A DNA stretch of 51,655 nt from an uncultured Acidobacteriota bacterium (GCA_937867335.1 CALMKX010000340.1:1-51655); one strand, 5' to 3'; counted from the first letter of the stretch, positions 26,965 through 34,925 are shown. Numbers and translations: made by a program. Notes: generated by a model from the letters alone, not told the origin.

Positions 26965-28143
26965 ATGTCTACCCACGAGACCCATCTGCTGAGCTCAGAG
27001 TCCGTTACCGAGGGACATCCGGACAAGATCTGCGACCAGATCTCCGATGCCATCCTCGATGAGGTGCTCACCCAGGATCCCACGGCCCGCGTGGCCTGCG
27101 AGACCCTGGTGACCACCGGCCTGGCGTTCCTAGCCGGCGAAATCACCACCAACGCGCGCGTCGACTTCGCCGCCGTTGCGCGCAACGTCATCGCCCAGAT
27201 CGGCTACACCGACGCGACCTACGGGTTCGACTCCAAGACCTGTGCCGTGATCTCGGCGATCGACCCTCAGTCGCCCGACATCGCCATGGGCGTCGACCAC
27301 GGAGGGGCAGGCGATCAAGGCCTGATGTTCGGCTACGCCTGTCGCGAGACCGCCGAGCTCATGCCGCTGCCGATCACGCTCGCCCACCGGCTGGCCCGTC
27401 GCCTGGCCCAGGCTCGCCACTCGGGCGAGATCGATTGGCTCCGGCCCGACGGCAAGGCCCAGGTGACCGTGGAATACCAGGGCCGCGCTCCCAAGCGCAT
27501 TCACACCGTGGTCGTTTCGACCCAGCACGGAAGTGAGGTCTCTCGGGAAGAGCTGGTCGAAGCCGTGATCGAGCGCATCATCCGTCCGGTGCTACCGGCC
27601 CAACTGCTCGACCCGGGGACCATCTTCCACATCAACCCGACCGGTCGTTTCGTCATCGGTGGCCCCCAGGGCGACTGCGGGCTCACCGGGCGCAAGATCA
27701 TCGTCGACACCTATGGCGGCCTCGGCCGTCATGGTGGCGGCGCCTTCTCGGGCAAGGACCCGACGAAAGTCGATCGCTCGGCCTGCTACATGGCTCGCCA
27801 CATCGCCAAGAACCTCGTGGCCGCCGACCTGGCCGACGAGGTGGAGGTCCAACTCGCCTACGCCATCGGTGTGGCTGACCCGGTTTCGATCCACGTCAAC
27901 ACCTACGGCACCGGCCGAGTCTCCGACCGCCGCCTGGAGGCCGTGGTCCGGGAGTTCTTCCCACTTTCTCCCAAGGGCATCATCGACTACCTGAAGCTTC
28001 GTCGGCCGATCTACCGCCAGACCGCCGCCTATGGCCACTTCGGTCGCGATGAGCCGGACTTCTCGTGGGAAGCGACCGGCCGGGCCTCCGAGCTCGGGAG
28101 CCTGGCGCGCGCGAGCCGCGAGGCACCCGCCCACCAGAGCTGA
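26965..28143 (+). CDS. metK: S-adenosylmethionine synthetase
   Basis: Makes S-adenosylmethionine from methionine and ATP; 392 residues. Motifs seen are [17 protein letters not shown] (16-32, catalytic His and metal Asp), [40 protein letters not shown] and the P-loop [17 protein letters not shown]. The sequence is complete. Only a weak GGAG precedes the ATG, 14 bases away. Confidence 0.97.
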   Translation: MSTHETHLLSSESVTEGHPDKICDQISDAILDEVLTQDPTARVACETLVTTGLAFLAGEITTNARVDFAAVARNVIAQIGYTDATYGFDSKTCAVISAIDPQSPDIAMGVDHGGAGDQGLMFGYACRETAELMPLPITLAHRLARRLAQARHSGEIDWLRPDGKAQVTVEYQGRAPKRIHTVVVSTQHGSEVSREELVEAVIERIIRPVLPAQLLDPGTIFHINPTGRFVIGGPQGDCGLTGRKIIVDTYGGLGRHGGGAFSGKDPTKVDRSACYMARHIAKNLVAADLADEVEVQLAYAIGVADPVSIHVNTYGTGRVSDRRLEAVVREFFPLSPKGIIDYLKLRRPIYRQTAAYGHFGRDEPDFSWEATGRASELGSLARASREAPAHQS

Positions 28144-28157
28144 GCAGCAAGGGTAGT

Positions 28158-28176
28158 GGGGGAGCGCGGCTCCCCC
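28158..28176 (+). terminator. Hairpin after metK
   Basis: GGGGGAGC and GCTCCCCC form a perfect 8-bp stem with a 3-base loop, starting 15 bases after the metK stop. No U-tract follows, so it is called a terminator only because of its position and strength. It opens the 433-base gap (28144-28576), whose other contents are listed separately. Confidence 0.5.
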
Positions 28177-28270
28177 TGGCCGGACCCTCTGCCCTCCCGG
28201 CTGGCAGTGGTCGGCCCCGGGCCAGTTGGTTCCAGGCAGGGGAGCTGCCGCTCGCAGACAGAACTGCCCC

Positions 28271-28299
28271 TTGGCCGAGTGAAGGATTAGTGTTAATCT
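28271..28299 (+). promoter_or_regulatory. Promoter-like element with an inverted repeat upstream of the sigma genes
   Basis: TTGGCC (28271-28276) and TAATCT (28294-28299) are 17 bases apart. The -10 overlaps an inverted repeat, GATTA-N4-TAATC (28285-28298), which could be an operator. A transcript from here would have a leader of about 270 bases before the first sigma gene. The leader contains only a 13-codon ORF with no ribosome-binding site. Confidence 0.35.
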
Positions 28300-28330
28300 A
28301 TCGACGAACGACAATGGGGCTGAACCGGTC

Positions 28331-28378
28331 CCGGAACCCTAGCTCCGGCACCTAATCGAGTCGCGACAACTCCGGAAC
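28331..28378 (+). promoter_or_regulatory. Duplicated ECF-type -35 motif CCGGAAC
   Basis: CCGGAAC occurs at 28331-28337 and again at 28372-28378. GGAAC is the typical -35 of ECF sigma promoters, and CGA triplets follow 18-19 bases after each copy. This suggests, but does not show, that the downstream sigma genes control their own expression. The rest of the gap up to the AGGAGG site at 28563 holds nothing else recognisable except a possible -10 (TACACT, about 28492). Confidence 0.3.
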
Positions 28379-28576
28379 GGACCTTTGCACGGCCGCCGAT
28401 TTCGCTCATCGCCCAAGCTTTTTCGCGAGAAGGTGCAGTGCGGTGCCCATTTCCGGGCGGAGAGACGGCTCAACTCCAGCTCTGTTGCGGTACACTTTCT
28501 AGTTAAAGAGCTCACGCGCCAGGACCTCAAGCGCCACCCCCGAGTGGACGAGGCTCCCCAGTAGGAGGCAATCGGG

Positions 28577-29170
28577 ATGGACCAAGTGGCCAGCAACGAA
28601 GAAGAGGTCGATCTCCAGACCATGTCGGCCATGGACCAAGCGTCGGCGTGGGAGTCGCTGAACAAGCTGGTGCCCAAGGTTCAGGCCAAGCTGGAGAGGA
28701 TCCTCTGCTACTACCAGATCCCTCCTCAAGACGCCGAAGACCTGGTCCAAGATTCCGTCCTGACCCTGCTGTACAAGTGGGAAAAGATCCACAGCGCCGA
28801 AGCCTGGCTGCTCGCCACTCTCAAGAGGCGCTGCCTGATGTACTGGCGCAGCCGCCGTTCTCGCCTCACCGACGCCGTGGATGCAGCGGTGCTCGAGTTG
28901 CTGGCGGAACCCGGAGAACCCGAACAGGCTCGATCCGAGCTCTCGCACGACCTCGAGCGGGCTCTCGGCTGTTTGCCGGCCCGTTGTCAGAACTTGCTCC
29001 GCCTGCGTTACGGTCTCGGTTTCAAGCCGGCGGAGGTGGCGGATCAGCTCGGATACCGAGCCTCGAGTATCCGCAAGGTCGCCAGCCGATGCCTTGCGGC
29101 CCTCAATCGGCATCTCAGTGCTGGTGGTTATGACGCGAAAGAACGTCTGGAGCTGACTCGGAGAGCTTGA
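28577..29170 (+). CDS. ECF-like RNA polymerase sigma factor (first of a tandem pair)
   Basis: Sigma-70 family protein of 197 residues with only regions 2 and 4. Region 2 is QDAEDLVQDSVLTLLYKWEKI followed by the DNA-melting segment AEAWLLATLKRRCLMYWRSRR. The linker is ELLAEPGEPEQARSEL. Region 4 is LPARCQNLLRLRYGLGFKPAEVADQLGYRASSIRKVASRCLAAL, a clear helix-turn-helix. AGGAGG stands 8 bases before the ATG. No anti-sigma gene is nearby. The next gene is a close paralogue, so a duplication is likely. Confidence 0.88.
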   Translation: MDQVASNEEEVDLQTMSAMDQASAWESLNKLVPKVQAKLERILCYYQIPPQDAEDLVQDSVLTLLYKWEKIHSAEAWLLATLKRRCLMYWRSRRSRLTDAVDAAVLELLAEPGEPEQARSELSHDLERALGCLPARCQNLLRLRYGLGFKPAEVADQLGYRASSIRKVASRCLAALNRHLSAGGYDAKERLELTRRA

Positions 29171-29201
29171 GGGTGTAGAGTAGAAGGATGCCAGCTCGTC
29201 C

Positions 29202-29230
29202 TGGACAAACCTGGGACCGAGTGCTACTGT
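29202..29230 (+). promoter_or_regulatory. Promoter for the second sigma gene
   Basis: TGGACA (29202-29207) and TACTGT (29225-29230) are 17 bases apart, with TGC before the -10. The element lies in the 92-base gap between the two sigma genes, so the second can be expressed on its own. GTGCTAC is directly repeated at 29221 and 29233. Confidence 0.5.
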
Positions 29231-29262
29231 AAGTGCTACACGGAGGCCTGGCGGAAAGTCGC

Positions 29263-29865
29263 ATGAGTGTGCTTCCTTCGAAGAGCCCAGCGCTCGCACC
29301 GACCCTCTCGAGTCCTGCTCCCACCAGTGCGCGGGAAGACAGGAACTTCGATCAGTTCCTTCGCGAGGTTCAGCCCAAGTTGGCGCAGATCCTCGCTCGC
29401 TATCGAATCCCCGCCCAAGATGCAGAGGACGTTCTTCAGGAGACGCTCCTCACCTACGTCCACAAGTACGACGAGGTTCGAAACCCTGAAGCCTGGCTGG
29501 TGGTCACGCTGCGCAACCGCTGCCTGATCTACTGGCGGCGCAAGCGGAAGCAGTTCTACCAGGCCGTGGACACGGCCATCCTCGAGCTCCTCTCCGAGCC
29601 CGAAGCACCCAGCCAGCAGCGAGCCGAGCTGCACTACGACCTCGAGCGGCTGATCGCCCACCTTCCGGATCGCTGCCAGTCTCTGCTCAAGCTCCGCTAT
29701 GGCCTGGGGTGCAGCTCGATCGAAGTGGCGGATCGCATGGGCTACCGGCAGTCGAGCATCCGGAAGGTGACGAGCCGTTGCCTTCATGCGCTCACCAAGG
29801 AACTCTTGCGGTCCGGCTTCAACCCTCTGCCGGTTCTCGACGAGTTCGAGAGCGCTCGCTCTTAG
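29263..29865 (+). CDS. ECF-like RNA polymerase sigma factor (second of a tandem pair)
   Basis: Sigma factor of 200 residues, paralogous to its upstream neighbour. An N-terminal Ser/Pro-rich tail is followed by region 2 (QDAEDVLQETLLTYVHKYDEV, EAWLVVTLRNRCLIYWRRKRK) and region 4 (RCQSLLKLRYGLGCSSIEVADRMGYRQSSIRKVTSRCLHAL). ATG 29263 is chosen over a GTG ten codons upstream, which lies close to the predicted transcription start. No anti-sigma partner is visible. Confidence 0.88.
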   Translation: MSVLPSKSPALAPTLSSPAPTSAREDRNFDQFLREVQPKLAQILARYRIPAQDAEDVLQETLLTYVHKYDEVRNPEAWLVVTLRNRCLIYWRRKRKQFYQAVDTAILELLSEPEAPSQQRAELHYDLERLIAHLPDRCQSLLKLRYGLGCSSIEVADRMGYRQSSIRKVTSRCLHALTKELLRSGFNPLPVLDEFESARS

Positions 29866-29889
29866 ACGCCGGCCGCCCAGGCCGGCGTC
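29865..29889. terminator. Bidirectional hairpin between sigma gene and lptFG
   Basis: GACGCCGGCC and GGCCGGCGTC form a perfect 10-bp GC-rich stem with a 5-base loop. It begins at the last base of the sigma stop codon and ends 6 bases before the end of lptFG on the other strand, the ideal place for a shared terminator of converging genes. There is no U-tract. Confidence 0.6.
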
Positions 29890-29895
29890 CTCCGC

Positions 29896-32316
29896 CTAGC
29901 TCCTCACTCCCAGGAAGAGATAGCCCGCCAGCGTGCCGAACAGCGCGCTGGGGCTCCAGACGGCTGCGATGGCCGGTAGGACCTCAGCCTTTCCCAGCGC
30001 CGAGAAGATCGCCATCACGGTGATGAAGACCATCGCCAGGGCGATCGATACGCCAATGCCGTAGAGCGTCCCCTGGCGGCCCAGCCGAAAGGCGAAGGGC
30101 AGAGCCACCAGGGCCATCACGAAGGCGACCGCGGGGAAGGCCAGCTTGCTCTGGAGCTCGACCTCGAGATCCGGCACCGGCTGGCCGCTCTGACGGAGCT
30201 CGTCGATGTAGCGCGACAGCTCGAGGTAGCCCATCTGGCCTGGCCGGCGGATCTCGGAAGCGAAGAAGTCCGGCGACTCGCTGAGGTCCGCCACCTGAGG
30301 CCCTTTGAAGGGTGCATAGGCGTAGGTCGGCTCTGGCGTCTTGCGGCGAGAGCGTGAGCCGTTGCCCGGCTTGGCGATGGGGGAGGGGGGGGCGTCGAAG
30401 CGGCGAATCCAGCCGTCGCTGAGCAGCCACTGGGGTTTCTCGCCGGCCGCGGCATTGAACCGGGCCAAGTTCGCCACGGTCCGCTGACGCAGCTGATGCT
30501 CGTTCTCGAGCTCGAAGATCTGCAGCCGCTGCAAGCTCTTGGCCTTGGGATCGAAGTGCAGGAAGTTGTAGATCCGACCGTCCTTGGCCCGCAGCCAGCG
30601 ATCCGCCTGCTTGATCTGTCCGGGGTTGGTGTCTCCGCCCTTGATTCGATTCAGCAGGAGCTGAGCCTGGCGGTTGGTTGCCGGCGTCACCTCGAGCTGC
30701 AGCCCGATGCCCAGGAGGGCTAGTCCCAGCGAGGCCAGCACGACCGGAACCGAGAGCCGGTAGAGGCTCACGCCCAGAGCTTTGACAGCAGTCACCTCGC
30801 TGGTCTTCGAGAGCAGAGCGAAAGTCACCAGAGTCGATACCAGGGTCACGAAAGGCACCGTGTCGCAGAAGATCTGGAACGAGCGCAAGAAGTAGTAGTT
30901 GAGGATCACGCCCCGAGGGACCTTGTTCTTTAGCACCTCGTCGAAGAGCTGGGCGAAGTCGAACAGGATGTAGATCAGCATCAGGGAGGCCAACACCAGG
31001 AGCACTGTGCTGCCGAAGACCCGCAAGGTATAGCGGTCGAGCAGGTTCGGGAAGCGCAGTCGCAGGCGGGGCAGAATCACCGTCACAGCCGCCGGGCTGG
31101 CCTCGGCTGGCCCCCGCGTCGCAGCCCCGGCTGGCGCCTTCTTGCGCCAGGGCAGCCAGGAACGCCGCGAACGCAGCCACAGCCCCAGACCCTGGGGAAG
31201 CAGCGGGCGGTCACGGTTGCGGCGCCAGAGCAGGATCAGGCCGAGCGCTCCCAGCAAGAGGTTGGGGGACCACATGGCGATCCAGGAGGGAAGCCTTCCA
31301 TAGCGTGCTGCCTCCTCGCCGCTGTTGATCAGCAGGTAGTAAAGCAGGATCACCAGCATCGACAGGGCGAAGCCCGAGGTCTTGCCCCCCCGCCGGTTGT
31401 TGAAGCCGAGAGGCAGAGCGAAGAGGCCGAACACCAGGCAGGCCACAGGGATGGCGAACTTCTTGTGCATCTCCACTTCGGCGAGGTTGCGCTGCTCCAG
31501 AGGTATCTCGCGCTGCTTGATCCACTTGCGCAGTTCTGGAACCGTCAGCTCGCGTACTCCTCGGCTGGCCTTCAGACGGGCTCGCTCCCGGCTGGTGAAG
31601 CTCTCGTCGAGGACGAACTCCACGTGGTCGTAGTGGTGCTTCTGGTAGCGCTGGGGGTTGGTCAGGTTCACCACGTGCTTCTCAGCGTTCTCGAGCTCCA
31701 GGACCACTCGTTCGCCGCTCTCGTCCACCCGGATTCGCCCCTTCTCGGCGAGGGTCACCTCAGTGTCGTTCGCGGGATGCTTGTCGGCGAGGAAGACGCC
31801 CTGCCATTCCTGGGTGGTGCGATCGATGCTGAAGACGTAGAGGATCTTCTCTTCCCACTCGTCGTAGAAGATCCGCGGCTCCACCTGCCGAGCTACCGAC
31901 TGCGAGAGGATCTCGAGGCGGATCTTCTGGAGCTCCGAGTTGCCCCACGGCAGGGCGTAGAGGCTCACCCAGAGGTTGATCCCCATCAGCAGCACGGAGA
32001 GCAGCAGAATCGGCCGGTAGAGCGAGAGCAGGCTCACTCCCGAGGCGCGCATCGCCACCAGCTCGCTGTCTGAGGCGAGACGCCCGACGGCTGTGAGCAA
32101 GCCGAAGAGCAGCGACATCGGCAGAGTCAGAACCAGGATGTTCGGCAGGGTGGCCATCACCATTCGGCCCACCGTGCCAAGGGAGACACCGCGTTCGATG
32201 ATCATCTCCGCCGAGATGAACAGAAAACGCACCAGCAAGATGCAGGTGTAGATGAGCAGGCCGAGAACGAGAGGGGTGAGCGTCTCGCGGAAGACGTAGC
32301 GGTCCAGGCGCTTCAC
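29896..32316 (-). CDS. lptFG: LptF-LptG fusion, LPS export permease
   Basis: Single 806-residue protein that joins the two permease subunits of the LPS exporter. Residues 1 to about 365 are a full LptF-like unit (LDRYVFRETLTPLVLGLLIY, periplasmic jellyroll, then three helices including CLVFGLFALPLGFNNRRGG). A basic Pro/Ala linker spans about 370-420. A second full unit runs from about 425 (LLDRYTLRVFGSTVLLVLASLM) to the end (AVAFVMALVALPFAFRLGR). In most bacteria these are separate lptF and lptG genes. The start is a GTG; no ATG lies in frame. It would work with LptB2 (44228-44968) and the LptCA fusion (44965-47103). Confidence 0.93.
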   Translation of the reverse strand: MKRLDRYVFRETLTPLVLGLLIYTCILLVRFLFISAEMIIERGVSLGTVGRMVMATLPNILVLTLPMSLLFGLLTAVGRLASDSELVAMRASGVSLLSLYRPILLLSVLLMGINLWVSLYALPWGNSELQKIRLEILSQSVARQVEPRIFYDEWEEKILYVFSIDRTTQEWQGVFLADKHPANDTEVTLAEKGRIRVDESGERVVLELENAEKHVVNLTNPQRYQKHHYDHVEFVLDESFTSRERARLKASRGVRELTVPELRKWIKQREIPLEQRNLAEVEMHKKFAIPVACLVFGLFALPLGFNNRRGGKTSGFALSMLVILLYYLLINSGEEAARYGRLPSWIAMWSPNLLLGALGLILLWRRNRDRPLLPQGLGLWLRSRRSWLPWRKKAPAGAATRGPAEASPAAVTVILPRLRLRFPNLLDRYTLRVFGSTVLLVLASLMLIYILFDFAQLFDEVLKNKVPRGVILNYYFLRSFQIFCDTVPFVTLVSTLVTFALLSKTSEVTAVKALGVSLYRLSVPVVLASLGLALLGIGLQLEVTPATNRQAQLLLNRIKGGDTNPGQIKQADRWLRAKDGRIYNFLHFDPKAKSLQRLQIFELENEHQLRQRTVANLARFNAAAGEKPQWLLSDGWIRRFDAPPSPIAKPGNGSRSRRKTPEPTYAYAPFKGPQVADLSESPDFFASEIRRPGQMGYLELSRYIDELRQSGQPVPDLEVELQSKLAFPAVAFVMALVALPFAFRLGRQGTLYGIGVSIALAMVFITVMAIFSALGKAEVLPAIAAVWSPSALFGTLAGYLFLGVRS

Positions 32317-32386
32317 TTGGGCATCTTATCAGCGGCGGGAGAGGTCCCCGAGGCCGAGCGGCGGCCGCCGTCGCACCCAGCCCGTC

Positions 32387-32462
32387 GCAGCCGGACTCAA
32401 GTTGACATAATAAATCTTATCGGACATTGAGTCCGCGGCTGCTCGTGGCCTAGGAGCCACGA
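32387..32462. other. AT-rich inverted repeat and second hairpin between parB and lptFG
   Basis: GCAGC-CGGACTCAA (32387-32400) faces TTGAGTCCG-cg-GCTGC (32427-32442): 14 paired bases with a 2-base bulge, enclosing 26 AT-rich bases that include TTGACATAATAAATC. Inside, CGGAC-ATTGA-GTCCG (32421-32435) can form a rival small hairpin. Directly after comes a perfect 7-bp stem TCGTGGC/GCCACGA (32443-32462). The AT-rich centre stands out in this GC-rich DNA. It could be an lptFG leader switch, a structured RNA or a promoter with an operator. Confidence 0.5.
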
Positions 32463-32476
32463 ACTCGCCCATAGAA

Positions 32477-32493
32477 AGACCCTTCCGGGGTCT
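32477..32493 (-). terminator. Terminator after parAB
   Basis: AGACCC/GGGTCT forms a 6-bp stem with a 5-base loop. Read on the minus strand it is followed by TTCTAT, a short T-rich tail. It lies about 75 bases beyond the parB stop and before the lptFG leader. Confidence 0.45.
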
Positions 32494-32568
32494 CCCTACG
32501 GCGGCTCTCGAGCCCGCTCTCTGATTGGTATCTCGAGTCTCAGCGGCGCTCTCGCCGCTGCTGCGAGC

Positions 32569-33423
32569 TCAGTACGCGGCTCGGGCCTCGCGCAGCTCAC
32601 CGAGAATCTGCTCGAGCGCGCGAATGAGATCGTCGGTCTCGACGGTGCTCTGCCGAAATGTCAGGGCCAGACTGAAGGTCTTGTCCGGAGCTCGGAACTT
32701 GAAGGTGTAAGGCTGGCGTCGTCCCGCCTTGGCAGGCTCGCGATTGCGGAGTCTGCGGCGCAGGTCGTCCCGGCTGAGGCCCTGGCGGCTCACCTCGTCG
32801 AGCAGCTGTAGCATCTCGCTCTCCGTCTTGGCCTTCAGGACCTCCAGCAGCAGCGACTTGCTGGTGATGCCCAGAGCCTGCACAGCTTCCCGGGCTCGCT
32901 CCGGCATTTCTAACAGCGAGAGCGCTTCGGTCACCACCGTGCGGGACTTGCCCACCGCCTCCGCAATCTGCTCGTGGGTGTAGTGGTACGTCTGAGCCAG
33001 CGCCCGATACCCTTCGGCCTCTTCGAACGGCGTCAGGTCTTTGCGCTGGAGGTTCTCGATCAGGGCGATCTCGAGGGCTTCCTGCTCGGTGACGTCCATC
33101 TCGATCACCGGAACCTCGAATAGCCCCACTTCCTGAGCGGCCCGGAACCGGCGCTCGCCGGAGATGATCCGATAGGCGGCACCGCCGTTCCCACCGTTTC
33201 CCACTTTGCGAACCAGGATGGGCTCCAGAATGCCCTTTTCTCGGATCGACGCGGCGAGGTCGGCGAGATCCCCCATGCTGGTTCGGGGTTGGCGGGGATC
33301 GGCTTCGATCGCTGCCAGGGCCACCATCTTGCCGATCGGTGCTTCGTTCCGGTTGGTCAACTCCTCGACGAAGTGCGAGCTGTGTCGCATCTGGACCTGG
33401 TCTGGAAGCCCCCTTCTAGACAC
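32569..33423 (-). CDS. parB: Chromosome partitioning protein ParB
   Basis: CTP-dependent DNA clamp that binds parS; 284 residues. The N-terminal domain has IEADPRQPR, SIREKGILEPILVRK and the CTP-binding box SGERRFRAAQEVGL, then IALIENLQRKDLTPFEEAEGY. The helix-turn-helix is THEQIAEAVGKSRTVVTEALSLLEMP. The C-terminal dimer part is divergent. GTG 33423 was chosen because GAGGAGG lies 9 bases upstream, inside the end of parA (8-base overlap); an ATG 11 codons later has only a weak site. No parS site (TGTTTCACGTGAAACA-like) was found in the window. Confidence 0.94.
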   Translation of the reverse strand: MSRRGLPDQVQMRHSSHFVEELTNRNEAPIGKMVALAAIEADPRQPRTSMGDLADLAASIREKGILEPILVRKVGNGGNGGAAYRIISGERRFRAAQEVGLFEVPVIEMDVTEQEALEIALIENLQRKDLTPFEEAEGYRALAQTYHYTHEQIAEAVGKSRTVVTEALSLLEMPERAREAVQALGITSKSLLLEVLKAKTESEMLQLLDEVSRQGLSRDDLRRRLRNREPAKAGRRQPYTFKFRAPDKTFSLALTFRQSTVETDDLIRALEQILGELREARAAY

Positions 33424-34177
33424 GGCTCAGAACCTCCTCGGTCAGCTTGTAGTACTCGTAGGCCCCGGTCGAGTTGGGTGCGAACGTGAAGATCGACTCG
33501 TGATAGGCCGGGCTCTCCTCGAGGCGAACGCTCTTGGAGATGACCGTCTCGAAGACCCGATCTCCGAAGACCTGGTCGATCTGGGAACGAATGTCCTTGG
33601 AGAGCACCGTGCGCTTGTCGAAGAGAGTGATCAGCGCGCCGAGAATCTGCAGGTTGGGATTGGCCCGCTGCTTCACTTTGCCGATCGTTTCGAGCAAGTC
33701 GTCCGTGCCTTCCAGGGCGAAGTAGCTCGACTGGATCGGGATCAAGACGTGAGTGGCCGCGACCAAGGCGTTGAACGTGATCAAGCCCAGCGTGGGAGGC
33801 GTGTCGATGACGATGAAGTCGAACTGGTCGTGAATCTGTTCCAGCTCGTCCTTCAGTCGATAGTGCCCTTCCAACTCGCCGAGGAGCTTCGCTTCGATCT
33901 TCGCGAGGGAGATCGAGGCGGGGGCGAGGAAGAGCCCAGGGATCTTCTCCACCGGCAGCATCACGTCGCTCACATGGACATTCGGCTCGGCCAGGGCGTC
34001 ATACATGAACGGGCCGGAGAGGGAACGAGCCTCCACGAAGCTGACGGTGCTGTTGGCCTGGGGATCGAGATCGATGAGCAGGGTTCGCAGCCCCTTCTGT
34101 GCGAGGGCCGCGGAGAGGTTGATTGCGGTCGTGGTCTTCCCCACTCCGCCCTTCTGATTGGTGATGGCAATGATCAT
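33416..34177 (-). CDS. parA: Chromosome partitioning ATPase ParA (Soj)
   Basis: Deviant Walker ATPase of 253 residues. The P-loop is NQKGGVGKTTTAINL (residues 7-21) with its signature lysine; Walker A' is DLDPQANST and Walker B is FIVIDTPPTLGLI. There is no N-terminal DNA-binding extension, so it belongs to the short chromosomal type. Its start is only 10 bases from a strong -10 element, which suggests a leaderless message. It is coupled to parB. Confidence 0.96.
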   Translation of the reverse strand: MIIAITNQKGGVGKTTTAINLSAALAQKGLRTLLIDLDPQANSTVSFVEARSLSGPFMYDALAEPNVHVSDVMLPVEKIPGLFLAPASISLAKIEAKLLGELEGHYRLKDELEQIHDQFDFIVIDTPPTLGLITFNALVAATHVLIPIQSSYFALEGTDDLLETIGKVKQRANPNLQILGALITLFDKRTVLSKDIRSQIDQVFGDRVFETVISKSVRLEESPAYHESIFTFAPNSTGAYEYYKLTEEVLSRV

Positions 34178-34187
34178 AGACGGCGGG

Positions 34188-34217
34188 AGTGTAAGAGAAG
34201 CGCTTCGATAGGGTCAA
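34188..34217 (-). promoter_or_regulatory. Promoter of parAB with a palindrome in the spacer
   Basis: On the minus strand TTGACC (34217-34212) and TACACT (34193-34188) are 18 bases apart. The spacer contains the perfect palindrome GAAGCGCTTC (34197-34206), a plausible operator. The start codon begins 10 bases after the -10, leaving a leader of about 3-5 bases at most. Confidence 0.65.
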
Positions 34218-34309
34218 CAGGGTTCGGTGAGATTTTCCTCGGTGGCCACCTTGGCTCTGGAATCCCTCGAGCTGGCGCCGGCCGAGCCGGTACGAGATCC
34301 GACCAGCTC

Positions 34310-34327
34310 ATGTCGGCGCGCCGACAT
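34310..34327. promoter_or_regulatory. 18-bp perfect palindrome upstream of parA
   Basis: ATGTCGGCGCGCCGACAT is a perfect palindrome in the 241-base gap between parA and the nuclease gene. A half-site CGCCGACA recurs at 34363-34370. It is about 95 bases upstream of the parA -35. It could be an operator or partition-related site; as RNA it could fold into a 7-bp hairpin downstream of the nuclease gene, but no U-tract follows. It does not match the usual parS sequence. Confidence 0.5.
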
Positions 34328-34418
34328 TGACTGCAAGTGATGGCAATGCAAGGCTTTGCGCTCGCCGACAGACAATCCGACGGGATGTTCTGCCAGAAGC
34401 ACCGGCCATGGTTGGAAG

Positions 34419-34925
34419 CTACATCGTGTACTTGCCGAGGTCGTCGGGATTCAGCTCTTCCAGCCACTTCTTGAGCTGCTCGTCGTTCACCTCGGCAGCC
34501 TGATCGGCAGCCTGGGCCTTGTCCAGCACCGTGCTCCGGACGTAGATCGGCACCTGTGCTCGTAGGGCGAGGGCGATGGCATCGCTCGGGCGGGCGTCGA
34601 TCACCACGGAGCGGTCCTGCTGGGTGGCGTAGATCAGGGCGTAGAAGGTGCTGTCGCGGAGGTCCGAGATCACGATGCGCTCGACGTCGGCCCCGAGCTC
34701 TTCGAAGGCCGAGCGGAGGAGGTCGTGGGTCATGGGTCGCTGCGGCTCGCAACCGTCCAAGCGCAAAGCGATGGCGTTGGCCTCAAAGACCCCGATCCAG
34801 ATCGGCAGGTGCCGGCTACCCCCCTCCTCTTTCAGCATCACCACGGGCACGTTCGAGGAAGGATCGAGCAGAAGGCCCTTGATCTCCATCCGGATGTCGC
34901 GCACATTCTCCGTCATGACGCCCAT
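34419..34925 (-). CDS. Bifunctional nuclease family protein (DUF151)
   Basis: Protein of 168 residues of the bifunctional nuclease (BFN) family, whose plant members show RNase and DNase activity. MEIKGLLLDPSSNVPVVMLKEEGGSRHLPIWIGVFEANAIALRL is the family core, followed by TFYALIYATQQDRSVVIDARPSDAIALALRAQVPIYV. ATG 34925 is chosen because GAGG lies 6 bases upstream; another in-frame ATG is three codons later. It follows miaB in the same direction. Confidence 0.88.
   Translation of the reverse strand: MGVMTENVRDIRMEIKGLLLDPSSNVPVVMLKEEGGSRHLPIWIGVFEANAIALRLDGCEPQRPMTHDLLRSAFEELGADVERIVISDLRDSTFYALIYATQQDRSVVIDARPSDAIALALRAQVPIYVRSTVLDKAQAADQAAEVNDEQLKKWLEELNPDDLGKYTM

Noticed and set aside
28314-28355. 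13-codon leader peptide before the sigma genes
   Set aside because: No ribosome-binding site, no codon pattern of known attenuators, and short ORFs are expected by chance.
34310-34327. Terminator of the bifunctional nuclease gene
   Set aside because: The palindrome can fold, but it is about 90 bases beyond the stop and has no U-tract, so a DNA site is the simpler reading.
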